From contig NZ_JYLN01000001.1 in NCBI RefSeq assembly GCF_001439735.1, positions 434,001 to 498,000 of the forward strand: a DNA stretch of 64,000 nucleotides, written 5' to 3'. The position numbers and the translations under genes were made by a program. The stretch is from Pseudomonas paralactis (lineage in GTDB: Bacteria > Pseudomonadota > Gammaproteobacteria > Pseudomonadales > Pseudomonadaceae). This document shows, piece after piece, positions 51,732 to 61,700 of this stretch (within the stretch, counting starts at the first letter, position 1; each line of letters starts with the position of its first letter). Under the pieces are notes generated by a model. That model had not been told where the DNA came from and made no database searches. It saw only the letters and a list, made by a program, of their open reading frames with translations.

Positions 51732-52640
51732 TCAGATCCGGGCAGCGAAAACGGCCTGGTGTTGGCGGCACTGCTCAGCCGTCAACATAAACACCCCATG
51801 CCCACCCCGCTGGAAGTCCAGCCAGGCAAAGTCCACTTCCGGGTACAGCGCGTCAACATGCACCTGGCTGTTGCCCACTTCGACAATCAGCAAACCCTTC
51901 TCGGTCAGGTGGTCCGCCGCTTCGGCCAGCATCCGGCGTACCAGGTTCAAACCGTCGTCACCGCAGGCCAGGCCCAGCTCCGGCTCGTGCTGGTATTCGT
52001 CCGGCATGTCGGCAAAGTCTTCGGCATCCACATACGGCGGGTTTGACACGATCAGGTCGAAACGCTGGCCCGGCAAACCGTCAAAACCATCGCCCTGCAC
52101 GGTATAGACCCGCTCATCGACGCCATGGCGCTCGATATTCTGGTTCGCCACTTCAAGGGCTTCGAAGGACAGGTCACCCAGCACCACTTCGGCCTCCTGG
52201 AACTCGTAGGCACAGGCAATGCCGATGCAACCGGAGCCAGTGCACAGGTCAAGAATGCGCACCGGTGGCTGCGCCAACCAGGGTTCGAAGCGGTTTTCGA
52301 TCAGTTCGCCAATCGGTGAACGCGGGATCAGCACGCGCTCATCGACAATAAACGACATGCCGCAGAACCAGGCCTCTTTCAACAGGTAAGCGGTGGGCAC
52401 ACGCTCGTGAATACGACGATGCAGTAAACGCTGCACATGGGAGATTTCCTCTTCTTCGAGGTTGCAATCGAGGTAGCTGTCGGCAATTTCCCACGGCAGG
52501 TGCAAGGCGCCGAGCACCAATTGGCGGGCTTCGTCCCAGGCATTGTCGGTGCCATGGCCAAAAAACAGGTCTTCCCCATGGAAACGGCTGACAGCCCAAC
52601 GGATATGGTCGCGCAAGGTGCGCAGGCGGGAAGTGATCAC
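51732..52640 (-). CDS. prmB: Ribosomal protein L3 glutamine methyltransferase PrmB
   Basis: A 302-residue SAM-dependent N5-glutamine methyltransferase. The N-terminal helical domain contains the substrate region [20 protein letters not shown]. The catalytic domain has the SAM motif [15 protein letters not shown] (about 131-145) and the active-site NPPY motif in [12 protein letters not shown]. PrmB methylates Gln in ribosomal protein L3 during 50S assembly. The start is GTG at 52640 with AGGAG upstream. A REPIN lies beyond its 3' end. Confidence 0.96.
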   Translation of the reverse strand: MITSRLRTLRDHIRWAVSRFHGEDLFFGHGTDNAWDEARQLVLGALHLPWEIADSYLDCNLEEEEISHVQRLLHRRIHERVPTAYLLKEAWFCGMSFIVDERVLIPRSPIGELIENRFEPWLAQPPVRILDLCTGSGCIGIACAYEFQEAEVVLGDLSFEALEVANQNIERHGVDERVYTVQGDGFDGLPGQRFDLIVSNPPYVDAEDFADMPDEYQHEPELGLACGDDGLNLVRRMLAEAADHLTEKGLLIVEVGNSQVHVDALYPEVDFAWLDFQRGGHGVFMLTAEQCRQHQAVFAARI

Positions 52641-52879
52641 GGGGCAAGCTCCTGGAAAAAACGACTGGCGATTCTAACAGCCTTCACCTGTACCGACGAT
52701 GTACGAAAAGCCTGGCACCGTACGTCGATTTTCATCCAATTGACCCGCATTGTGTTAAACAGGCTCACCTCTTGACATGGCTGCACGCCAGCAACGGCGT
52801 ACCTTACGATAGTAGCGATTCACAGAAGCGCTCAGCCAGTGGACAATGTCGCAAAAGCCCCACTCACAGGAGCCCCAGA

Positions 52880-53470
52880 ATGTCCGTTCCAAAGACGATG
52901 TTTCAACTCAGCGGTCGCGGTTACGCAGCAGCCAACCTCAGTCATGCGACCCTCGTGATCATCGACGCCCAGAAGGAATACCTCAGCGGCCCGCTCGCCC
53001 TCTCGGGCATGGACGCAGCTGTCGCTAATATCAAACAACTGGTCAGCGCCGCGCGCAACGCCGGGCGCCCGATTGTGCATGTGCGCCACCTGGGCACCGT
53101 AGGCGGTCTGTTTGACCCACAGGGCGAGCGCGGCGAATTCATCCCGGGCCTTGAGCCTGAAGGTGACGAAACCATCATCGGCAAACTGCTGCCGAGCGCC
53201 TTCCACGGCACCGGCCTGGAAAAACACCTGCAAGACCTTGGCTCCCTGGACCTGATCGTCTGCGGCTTCATGAGCCACTCCAGCGTCAGCACCACCGTGC
53301 GCGCGGCCAAGAACCTGGGCTTTCGCTGCACCCTGGTGGAAGACGCCTGCGCCACCCGCGACCTGCCCTACAAGGGCGGCATCCTGAGCGCCGATCACGT
53401 GCAGCAGACCGAAATGGCGATCATGGCCGACAACTTCGCCACCCTCGCACTGACTAAAGATCTGATCTGA
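52880..53470 (+). CDS. Isochorismatase-like hydrolase with Ser in place of nucleophilic Cys
   Basis: A 196-residue protein; the start at 52880 (MSVPKTMFQLSG) follows AGGAG. It has the isochorismatase fold: Asp29 in LVIIDAQKEY, Lys102 in GKLLPSAF, and the motif CGFMSHSSVSTTVRAA. In cysteine hydrolases of this family the residue at position 135 is the nucleophile Cys; here it is Ser135. Isochorismatases proper also lack that Cys, so an ether-cleaving or non-amidase role is possible. It is in the prmB-folE block, divergent from prmB. Confidence 0.85.
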   Translation: MSVPKTMFQLSGRGYAAANLSHATLVIIDAQKEYLSGPLALSGMDAAVANIKQLVSAARNAGRPIVHVRHLGTVGGLFDPQGERGEFIPGLEPEGDETIIGKLLPSAFHGTGLEKHLQDLGSLDLIVCGFMSHSSVSTTVRAAKNLGFRCTLVEDACATRDLPYKGGILSADHVQQTEMAIMADNFATLALTKDLI

Positions 53471-53606
53471 TCATTCCTGCGTTGAGCGGCGCGTTTATTG
53501 CTCCGCTCATCCGCAAAGCCCTTTCATTTGGCGCATTTACCCCTCCCTCCGGAACAACCTGTGTATTGTCCGGTCGAAGGGCCGATACCCTGGAGGAAAG
53601 GTCGGA

Positions 53607-53927
53607 ATGAAGATATCCGATGGTTTTGATGCTCGTCGCTTGCGCCCCAAGGGCCCGAGCAACTGGCGTCTGCGCCTGGTGGCGGGCATTGCCGCGTTGC
53701 TGGCGATCATAGGTTTGTTGTTGGCGGGCGCTGGTGGCGCCGGCCTGTTTGGGCACTCGCCGGCACTGGGCGAATTGAATGCCAGCCCAGGCGGCTCGGC
53801 GATTCTGCTGGTGATCGGCCTGCTGGTGCTGTGGTTGGGCGTATGGTTATGGCGCCGCAGCCGTCGGCGGATGCGCCAGCCCTTGTCGTTGAATATCGCC
53901 TCGCATCTGATGAAAAAGCACGACTGA
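53607..53927 (+). CDS. Hypothetical two-helix membrane protein
   Basis: A 106-residue protein with an N-terminal basic segment (DARRLRPKGPSNWRLRL), TM helices at about 24-48 (VAGIAALLAIIGLLLAGAGGAG) and 64-84 (GSAILLVIGLLVLWLGVWLW), and a C-terminal Arg-rich stretch (RRSRRRMRQ). The charge pattern predicts both ends inside the cytoplasm. AGGAAAGG lies upstream of the start. No family recognised. It precedes the smr gene by 75 bp. Confidence 0.75.
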   Translation: MKISDGFDARRLRPKGPSNWRLRLVAGIAALLAIIGLLLAGAGGAGLFGHSPALGELNASPGGSAILLVIGLLVLWLGVWLWRRSRRRMRQPLSLNIASHLMKKHD

Positions 53928-54002
53928 TGGCGCTTGGATAGCGTTTGCTACGCCCTGGCCGCCGCGATTTAGGTAAACTGCCCGCCCTTCGCGGAGGCTG
54001 AC

Positions 54003-54560
54003 ATGCAAGACGACGATTTTTCCCTGTTCAAAAACGAGCTGCGCGGCGTCAAGCCGATCAAGCACGACCGCGCCGACACCGGCAAACCCAAGGCCGACCG
54101 GGCGCAGATCGCCAAGCTGCGCCAGGCCGCGACCGTGCGCACCGATGCCACCACCGTGGATGGCCTGTCGGATCAGTTCGTGATTGACGTCGGCCCCGAA
54201 GACGAGTTGATGTGGGCCCGCGACGGCGTGCAGGAAAGCCAGATGCGCAAGCTCAAGGCCGGCCAGGTCCCGTTCGAAGGCAGCCTCGACCTGCACGGCA
54301 TGAACGTGGAAAAGGCCCGGGAAACCCTGTGGGCTTTCCTCGCCGAAGCAACCAAATTCGAAATCCGCTGTGTGCGTGTGACCCACGGCAAGGCCGTGCG
54401 GTTGGATGGCAAGCGGCCAATGATCAAGAGCCACGTCAACACCTGGCTGCGTCAACATGCCCAAGTGCTTGGTTTTACCTCCTGCCAGGCCCGCCACGGC
54501 GGCGCCGGTGCGGTGTATGTGATGCTCAAGCGCACCATGCTCGAAGGCCGCGACGAGTAA
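54003..54560 (+). CDS. Smr-domain protein
   Basis: A 185-residue protein with a C-terminal Smr (MutS2-related) domain from about 94 to 180. Motifs are [15 protein letters not shown] (about 97-111), VRVTHGKAV with the TxGKG-like nuclease loop altered to THGKA, and [15 protein letters not shown]. Proteins like this are small DNA- or RNA-nicking nucleases. The N-terminal half is charged and helical. The family name only loosely predicts its target. It starts just before folE and its stop lies 77 bp from the folE start. Confidence 0.9.
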   Translation: MQDDDFSLFKNELRGVKPIKHDRADTGKPKADRAQIAKLRQAATVRTDATTVDGLSDQFVIDVGPEDELMWARDGVQESQMRKLKAGQVPFEGSLDLHGMNVEKARETLWAFLAEATKFEIRCVRVTHGKAVRLDGKRPMIKSHVNTWLRQHAQVLGFTSCQARHGGAGAVYVMLKRTMLEGRDE

Positions 54561-54636
54561 AGTGCCATCGTCAGGCTTGCAGCGATGTGCCCGCCACCGT
54601 AACCTTGCGCTTTGCGAAAATCCCACAGGTAGTTTC

Positions 54637-55182
54637 ATGTCCCTGGAACAGAATTACACAGAGATTCTCGGCCAACTCGGCGAGGACGTCTCCCGCGAGG
54701 GTCTGCTCGACACGCCAAAGCGTGCCGCCAAGGCGATGCAGTACCTTTGCCGCGGTTATGAACAGACGCTCGAGGAAGTCACCAACGGTGCCTTGTTCAG
54801 CTCCGATAACAGCGAAATGGTGCTGGTCAAGGACATCGAGCTGTACTCGTTGTGCGAACACCATCTGCTGCCGTTTATCGGCAAGGCCCACGTGGCCTAT
54901 ATCCCGAGCGGCAAAGTGCTGGGCCTGTCGAAGGTCGCACGCATCGTCGACATGTATGCGCGCCGCTTGCAGATCCAGGAAAACCTCAGCCGCCAGATCG
55001 CCGATGCGGTGCTGGAAGTGACCGGCGCCCTGGGCGTGGCCGTGGTGATCGAAGCCAAGCACATGTGCATGATGATGCGCGGTGTGGAGAAACAGAACTC
55101 GTCGATGATCACCTCGGTGATGCTCGGTGAGTTCCGCGACAACGCGGCCACTCGCAGCGAATTCCTCAGCCTGATCAAGTAA
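54637..55182 (+). CDS. folE: GTP cyclohydrolase I
   Basis: A 181-residue enzyme converting GTP to dihydroneopterin triphosphate, the first step of folate synthesis. The start at 54637 ([11 protein letters not shown]) is the family start. The zinc ligand Cys is in [12 protein letters not shown] (about 66-77) with the second His; the third ligand Cys is in [10 protein letters not shown] (about 142-151). The motif [18 protein letters not shown] is also intact. A terminator follows directly. The CEHH type is the zinc-dependent form. Confidence 0.97.
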   Translation: MSLEQNYTEILGQLGEDVSREGLLDTPKRAAKAMQYLCRGYEQTLEEVTNGALFSSDNSEMVLVKDIELYSLCEHHLLPFIGKAHVAYIPSGKVLGLSKVARIVDMYARRLQIQENLSRQIADAVLEVTGALGVAVVIEAKHMCMMMRGVEKQNSSMITSVMLGEFRDNAATRSEFLSLIK

Positions 55183-55198
55183 CCGGCGGGGCAGAAAA

Positions 55199-55227
55199 GA
55201 ACCGGCGTTCATCGCCGGTTTTTTTTC
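55199..55227 (+). terminator. folE terminator
   Basis: ACCGGCG (55201-55207), loop TTCAT, CGCCGGT, then a run of eight T. Confidence 0.92.
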
Positions 55228-55283
55228 GCCTGCAGAAATCAGGTAAGCTGCGCCCCCTCAGTTATGGGCAAGAGGTAACAGCC

Positions 55284-55655
55284 ATGTTCGTCAAAGCACT
55301 TCGAGTGGGCCTCGGCCAGATCATCATCGCCGGCGATTTCCTGACCCGTCCACGCAAAAAGCAACGCCCTGCCGAACAACAGGCGCAAGTGAACGAAGCG
55401 GCCAAAGCGCTGACGCTGTATCAGTTCCACGCCTGCCCGTTTTGCGTGAAGACGCGGCGCACCCTGCATCGCCTGAACGTGCCGGTAGCCCTTAAAGACG
55501 CGAAAAACAACGAGCAGGACCGCCAGACCCTGCTGGAGCAAGGCGGCAAGATCAAGGTGCCGTGCCTGCGCATCGAAGAGAACGGCCAGACCACCTGGAT
55601 GTATGACTCCAAGGTGATCATCGACTACCTGGACAAGCGCTTCGCAGCGATCTGA
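55284..55655 (+). CDS. Glutaredoxin-like protein
   Basis: A 123-residue thioredoxin-fold protein. An N-terminal extension of about 40 residues contains a short hydrophobic helix (ALRVGLGQIIIAGDFL) before the fold. The redox motif CPFC (about 51-54) and the cis-proline segment KIKVPCLRI (about 88-96) are those of glutaredoxins/GST N-terminal domains. The C-terminal DSKVIIDYLDKRF resembles the GSH-binding part of GSTs. Role likely in glutathione-dependent thiol exchange. AAGAGG precedes the start. Confidence 0.88.
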   Translation: MFVKALRVGLGQIIIAGDFLTRPRKKQRPAEQQAQVNEAAKALTLYQFHACPFCVKTRRTLHRLNVPVALKDAKNNEQDRQTLLEQGGKIKVPCLRIEENGQTTWMYDSKVIIDYLDKRFAAI

Positions 55656-55671
55656 AGCCCGCTGCGGTCAA

Positions 55672-55758
55672 TGTGGGAGCAGGCTTGCCTGCGATGCAGA
55701 CACCTCGGTTTAGCCGGGGCACCAGAGTGACGCTATCGCAGGCAAGCCAGCTCCCACA
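55672..55758. repeat. REP doublet (tgtgggagc class)
   Basis: Inverted copies tgtgggagcaggcttgcctgcgat and atcgcaggcaagccagctcccaca enclose about 40 bp. It lies between the convergent glutaredoxin and GST genes. Confidence 0.88.
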
Positions 55759-55772
55759 TTGGACCGAGGGAG

Positions 55773-56375
55773 TCAGTCGAGCATCGCCACGTACTTGGGA
55801 TGACTGGCCACGCGCTGCAACCACGCCTGCACCGCCGGATACGGCGCCAGGTCAAAGCCGCCTTCATGGGCCACATGGGTGTAGGCATACAACGCAATAT
55901 CGGCAATGGAAAATTGCTCGCCCACTAAATAAGGCGTGGCTTGAAGCTGACGCTCCATCACCCTCAAGGCCTTGTAACCGCCTTTGTGGGTGGTCTTGTA
56001 TTCTTCCAGCCGATCCTCGGGCATGTTCAGGTAAAACTGAATGAACCGCGCCACCGCAATGTAGGGCTCGTGGCTGTATTGCTCGAAGAATTGCCACTGC
56101 AGGACTTGCGTGCGCAGGCGCGGTTCGGTCGGCAGAAATTCGCTGCCATCGGCGAGGAAATTAAGAATCGCATTGGATTCCCACAGGCAGGTGCCGTCTT
56201 CGAGCTCCAATACCGGGACCTTGCCATTGGGGTTCTTGGCCAGGAACGCCGGGGTCTGGGTATCACCCTTGAGGATATCGATATCGATCCATTCATACGG
56301 GATGCCCAACAGATTGAGCATCAATTTGACCTTGTAGCAATTGCCCGACTTGTAATCGCCATAAACCTTGTACAT
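55773..56375 (-). CDS. Glutathione S-transferase
   Basis: A 200-residue GST. The thioredoxin-like N-terminal domain (about 1-75) has the start YKVYGDYKSGNCYKVKL with a conserved Ser/Cys pair and NPNGKVPVLELEDGT followed by LWESNAIL, giving the GSH-binding Glu-Ser. The helical C-terminal domain has the N-capping motif FSIADIALYAY (about 154-164). It most resembles the soluble bacterial GSTs with unknown acceptor. A single gene with no operon partners. Confidence 0.92.
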   Translation of the reverse strand: MYKVYGDYKSGNCYKVKLMLNLLGIPYEWIDIDILKGDTQTPAFLAKNPNGKVPVLELEDGTCLWESNAILNFLADGSEFLPTEPRLRTQVLQWQFFEQYSHEPYIAVARFIQFYLNMPEDRLEEYKTTHKGGYKALRVMERQLQATPYLVGEQFSIADIALYAYTHVAHEGGFDLAPYPAVQAWLQRVASHPKYVAMLD

Positions 56376-56667
56376 GGGGCTCCCCTTTTTCGCCGCGCTG
56401 ACCGAATGCTTGCGCCCACAAGGTGCGGGTATCGAAGGCTTGTTTCAAGGCGTCGTGCAGAATAAATCCCTTGGCCTGGGCCTTTCATCCCTTTTCGCCG
56501 AGATATTCGAAAACATTATTTGCTTTATTTGTATACAAAAGCATAATTCGCTTCGTGCGAGTTCCTGACCTTTTGGTCAACAAAGCCCGCCGGTACCTCA
56601 AAGCGCTGTCGCCCACTCATGTGACCGGCGCTGGACATAACAATAAAACGATTGAGGAGTACTCGCT

Positions 56668-58014
56668 GTGGATAGCCGTAAAACCGAAGCCCCTACGTTG
56701 GACCTCGCCACGCCGCAAGGCGGCTGGCTGGAACGCCTGTTCAAACTGCGCTTGCATGGCACCACAGTGAAGACCGAGTTGATCGCCGGCCTCACCACGT
56801 TCATCACCATGGCCTACATCATCTTCGTCAACCCCAACATCATGGCCGATGCCGGTATCGATCACGGCGCGGCGTTTGTCGCCACGTGCATCGCCGCCGC
56901 CCTGGGCTGCCTGTTGATGGGCCTGTACGCCAACTGGCCGGTCGGCCTGGCGCCGGGCATGGGCTTGAACGCGTTTTTCACCTACACCGTGGTCGGCACC
57001 ATGGGCTACAACTGGGAAACCGCCCTCGGCGCGGTATTTGTCTCGGGTGTGCTGTTCATGATCCTGACGCTGTCACGCATACGCGAATGGTTGCTCAACA
57101 GTATCCCGGTCAGCCTGCGCCATGCCATGGGCGCGGGCGTGGGCCTGTTCCTGGGGGTGATCGGCCTGAAAACCGCCGGCATTATCGTCGACAGCCCGGC
57201 CACCCTGATCAAGCTCGGCTCCCTGCATGAACCCGCCCCACTGCTGGCGGCGGTGTGCTTCCTGCTGATCGCCATCCTCAGTTACCACCGCGTATTCGGC
57301 GCGATCCTGATCAGTATCATCGCCGTGACCCTGGCGGGCTGGGGCCTGGGCCTGGTGCATTACAACGGCATTCTCTCCACCCCACCGAGCCTGGCACCGA
57401 CCTGGATGGCCATGGACGTGATGGGTGTGTTCAATGTGAGCATGATCAGCGTGGTATTTGCCTTTCTTTTTGTACACATGTTCGACACTGCCGGTACACT
57501 GATGGGCGTTGCCCAACGCGCCGGGCTAGTCAAGGCAGACGGCAAGATCGACAACCTGTCTCGTGCATTAAAAGCCGACAGTGCTTCCAGCGTATTCGGC
57601 GCCATGGTTGGCGTGCCGCCTGTGACCAGCTATGTGGAAAGCGCTGCCGGTGTCGCTGCCGGCGGCCGCACCGGCTTGACTGCCGTGACTGTAGGCGTGC
57701 TGTTTGTGGCGGCAATGTTTTTCGCGCCGCTGGCGGGCATGATTCCCGCCTATGCCACGGCGGGCGCGTTGATTTACGTGGCAATGCTGATGATGGCGAG
57801 CATGGCCCATATCAATTGGGATGAAGCCACCGACAGCATTCCGGCCATCGTGACCGCGATCATGATGCCGTTGACATTTTCGGTCGCCGACGGAATCGCC
57901 CTGGGCTTTATCACCTATGTGGCGTTGAAGGCCGGCACCGGCAAGTACCGTGAAATTTCCATCAGCCTGTGGGTGCTGTGCGCGATCTTTATCGCCAAGT
58001 TCATCTTTCTGTAG
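56668..58014 (+). CDS. NCS2-family purine permease (AzgA-like)
   Basis: A 448-residue inner-membrane protein with 12-14 helices. The N-terminal TELIAGLTTFITMAYIIFVNP (as segments) and the AMVGVPPVTSYVESAAGVAAGGRTG block are the signatures of AzgA/PbuG hypoxanthine-guanine-adenine permeases. The start is GTG at 56668 with GAGGAG upstream. The 292 bp before it show no purine riboswitch that I can recognise. Uptake of purine bases by proton symport is the expected role; the exact base is open. Confidence 0.92.
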   Translation: MDSRKTEAPTLDLATPQGGWLERLFKLRLHGTTVKTELIAGLTTFITMAYIIFVNPNIMADAGIDHGAAFVATCIAAALGCLLMGLYANWPVGLAPGMGLNAFFTYTVVGTMGYNWETALGAVFVSGVLFMILTLSRIREWLLNSIPVSLRHAMGAGVGLFLGVIGLKTAGIIVDSPATLIKLGSLHEPAPLLAAVCFLLIAILSYHRVFGAILISIIAVTLAGWGLGLVHYNGILSTPPSLAPTWMAMDVMGVFNVSMISVVFAFLFVHMFDTAGTLMGVAQRAGLVKADGKIDNLSRALKADSASSVFGAMVGVPPVTSYVESAAGVAAGGRTGLTAVTVGVLFVAAMFFAPLAGMIPAYATAGALIYVAMLMMASMAHINWDEATDSIPAIVTAIMMPLTFSVADGIALGFITYVALKAGTGKYREISISLWVLCAIFIAKFIFL

Positions 58015-58080
58015 TTCAGGAAGGGCTGAAAAACCGCCTCACCTTAGGGTGGGGCTTTTGCACGTAAGGGAGAACTGTAG

Positions 58081-58719
58081 ATGAACCTGGATACCTGGCT
58101 GTTGTTCAGCGGCGCTGCGCTGGTGGTGATCCTGATCCCCGGCCCGCTGTCATTGTTGATGATCAGCAACAGCCTCAACTTCGGCCTGCGCCGCTCTTAC
58201 CCGGCGTTTCTGGGCGGCGTATTTGCTTCGATCTGTCTGCTGAGCGCCTCGGCACTTGGCCTCGGCGCGCTGTTGCTGGCATCCGAGCAATTGTTCAGCG
58301 CACTGAAGATCGTCGGCGCGCTGTACCTGTTCTACCTCGCCTGGCAAAGCTGGCAGCAATCTCGCCTGCCGAGCGCAGGCGCCGAAGTGCCGCAGTCCCC
58401 GGCGGTGCCGCGCTTTGGTGCGTTGTTTGGCCGGGCCTTCGTACTGGGGGCCAGCAACCCCAAGGACATCCTGTTTTTTGCGGCCTTCCTGCCGCAGTTT
58501 CTCAGCGCCGAGCAGGCGTTTTTACCGCAATTGTTGACCATGATCGCCACCTGGACGGTGCTCGACCTGTTATGCAAGTTGGCTTACGGCTTGGGCGCCC
58601 ATGGCGCCGCGCGGTATTTGCGCAGCGGTTCGGGCCAGAGCTGGTTCAACCGCACCAGCGCTGCGCTGTTTGGCGGCGCCGGTGCAATGGCTCTCATCAA
58701 CGCTAAGGGTTCAATTTGA
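58081..58719 (+). CDS. LysE-family exporter
   Basis: A 212-residue membrane protein with about six helices. The start MNLDTWLLFSGAALVVILIPGP carries the family PGP motif (about 20-22), and later helices include LFYLAWQSW (about 82-90) and the conserved GASNPKDILFF segment (about 123-133). Family members export amino acids or related metabolites (RhtB/LysE type). The substrate cannot be predicted. The 3' end overlaps the giant toxin gene on the other strand by 17 bp. Confidence 0.9.
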   Translation: MNLDTWLLFSGAALVVILIPGPLSLLMISNSLNFGLRRSYPAFLGGVFASICLLSASALGLGALLLASEQLFSALKIVGALYLFYLAWQSWQQSRLPSAGAEVPQSPAVPRFGALFGRAFVLGASNPKDILFFAAFLPQFLSAEQAFLPQLLTMIATWTVLDLLCKLAYGLGAHGAARYLRSGSGQSWFNRTSAALFGGAGAMALINAKGSI

Positions 58720-61700
58720 CGAAATAAACAGTGGGGGCCAGCTGGCCCTTTGTGGGCCACTGGATACCGGCCACAATCCGCACCAAGCGTTGTTCTTGCA
58801 TCGCGTTGTCAACCGCCCTTAATAAAGCAGAGTCAGGGTGGGAGTTGATGGCTACCCGAACCCACTTGTCCGAAAGCTTCGTTCTCACGCTAATTCGCCC
58901 TATCTCAAACCATTGGTAGGCCACGTAGTAAATTGTGCTCGAACGGGGATGAGTCACGACTGATTCAATACTGTTTTCTCCAGGAGGTAACCCTGGGCGT
59001 CGCACAGACAAGTCCACAATGCGGTAACCCTGCTGCTCCAACACGGTTCTGACGGCGGCGCGCTCTGCTTCAAGCCTCTGCGTCCTGACCGGTCTGACAG
59101 CATATTGCAGGCTCGGGTCTAACGGATGAGGCGGTATGAAGTCTACACGCGTGAAGCCGGGCGCCTTGCCTTCAAAACCGATGTATAGATATTCGCTGCG
59201 CCGTTCATTAGGTCGCAACATCCGGAGTAAATCATCCGTTTGACCGCTCCTCGCAGGAGGCGCAGGTAGCCATTCGTCCAGCGTCGCGCGGATGTCAAGC
59301 AAATGGCTTGCCGTGGCAGCCCGGGAAGGACCTGACAATTCAACCAACCTTATGACGGCAAACGTTCGAGCGTCATTCGTCAGGGTGGGAAAGGCCATGG
59401 TCACATACTGCCTCAACGGCCTGTCGAACAGTGCCGGATGATTTTGCCACCCCCCTGAAGGCAGGCGTGATACGGGAATAGGCTGGTCGCGAATATCAGT
59501 GCTTGTCCAGCGCATGATATCGGCTAACGCGGATCGTCCCGGTGGCTCATTTCGGGTGATAAACACCAGGCCGTTCAACGGTGCACGATCACCCTGCGGG
59601 AGCATCCGGTAGAAACCGCTGTTCGGATCCTGGATGGCGGTATAAGGAGGAGCCACGCGTAAAAACCTGGCATTGAGCTCAGAACCTCTGGGCCCCACGC
59701 CTACCTCAAACACGCCAGCCGCCGGAAAGTCCACAATTTGACTGGGTTGGACTTGAACACGCCAACTCAGCCATTGAGTATCCGTTGTACGTGACTGCAC
59801 AATCCGGTTCTCGGTAGCCGTGCGCGTACGAGGGGGTTGCCAATCCGGCAATGGGGAAACGGGCCATGGGTTATGCACCCCGGAGCTGGGCCCAGGTTGT
59901 GGCGCATTCATGCCCAACAACCACTCTTTAGGCTCTTGAATGTTGAGGACCAACTCATCCAGCCCCGGTTCCCGGCGATTTCGCAGGCGAAATACCTCTT
60001 CGTTTTCACGCTGGTAAACCGGGTAATGGTGCGTATCGTCCGCAACGAACTGCTCGCCGTTCTTGACATGCACGCCTTGCCTGCCCGGCCCTTTCAACGC
60101 TACGGCGCCCTCAGGCTTACCCTTGATTCTGAAACGGTCCAAGAGCTTCGATTGCGTCACCAGCGACGAAGACGCGCTGGGCAAATGACTACGTATTGCC
60201 ATCGGCAAGCGACGGATACGACTCAGAACCTTCATCGGCGAACGCATACCTATGATCTTACCGCCCCTCACTTTGGGAACAGGCGCAAAGTCTGTCGCCA
60301 GTTCGACCGCCAGAAACAGGGTCATGAACGCCACATCCACGGCATCGTTAGGGTCACCAAAGCGATGATAGCGTCGGGCAGCCAACAGCAAATCATGGAA
60401 GTCGTTAGCCTTACCGAATAACGGAATCAAAATACCCAGCAACCCGCGCCTGGTGACCTCGCTCTGCTCTTCAAGACGTTGAACCCGATAAGTCGCCAAC
60501 ATCCAGCTGGAGTTACTGACGGCTTGAACCCGCCCTTGCAGCTCCAGCGAGCTGGCCGCATACAGCAGTGCCATGGCGTCACAGTAGGTGGTGGGCACCA
60601 CCGCCAACCAGTTCGACGGTGCACTGGCAATCTGCTCGTGGATCAGCTCTTCGATTTCACTGACCGCTGGCGTAGGCTCAAGGTGCGTGATTTTGAATGA
60701 GCGGAAAAACTCATAGCTCTTCCACACACCTGCGACGAATGAAAAACCGGCGAGGATATAGTCCACGTAATAAATCGAGCTGTTCTTGTTTGTTGCATCG
60801 ACGTTATGGGCGATGGCCTCGAATGCCCAACCCGGTGCAACCTGTCGCGCCAGAACCTTAACGTAATCGGGCGCTGCCGCCATACGATTGAGCGCCGCCA
60901 GGGCTACTCCCACACTGGTGTATTCGCTGATGACCAACGCGTGGGGCGCGGCCGGCCAGTAAACCACGCAACGTCCGCTGGCCTGGTCCGCCATCACCAC
61001 AATGCCTGCGATGTAACGATCGTGCAGCATCGTGTGCCCTACCAGATGTACCACGAACAGCGTCAGCCGATGCCCGTTCTTTAACAGGTCTTCAGCCGTG
61101 CGGGCTGCCATTGCAACCTTGAACAGGCTCTGCGCCTGGGCGCTCAAACCCTGGGCGATCGCCGAAAAAAGCTGCATCTGCGCGCAATCCCGCAACGTGC
61201 GATTTATCAGCACAGGGATACGTTCTTCCCTCTGACCGCTCGCCCCCGCAGGGTAAAATGCACGGTGGGCCCGTATCGCGTAATGACCGCCGATATCCAG
61301 CGAAGACACGGTGTTGATCAGATAATCGGCGTTCAGTCGCTGGCGCCACTGCGGTTGCAGATAGCGGCCGCGTGTCAATCGCGGGCGTGTCCAGGGCGCT
61401 TGCGAGTCAAGGTTATGCAACGCCAGTTGCAGCATACTGAACGTGTGGCGTTTGAGGCTGGGGGTCACGATGACTTTGCGATCGCCCGGCGTGCAGCGAC
61501 TTTCGTGGCCACAAAAACTGCTGTAGGTGTCATCCGGCAAGTCGATCAACGGCTTGTCGATGTCCAGTTCCGGGTAAAAACCGTCTTCAGTCAAACGAGC
61601 GATCAACGCACTGCGGGCGAAGGTGTCCAGGTCAGGCAGGATCTGCACGAGCCCGCTTTCAGCGGCAGCGGCACTGCCCAGGTACCTGCGCTTGAGGCGT

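Noticed and set aside
56376..56667. A purine riboswitch before the NCS2 permease gene.
   Set aside because: No conserved purine-aptamer core or loop pair could be found in the leader.
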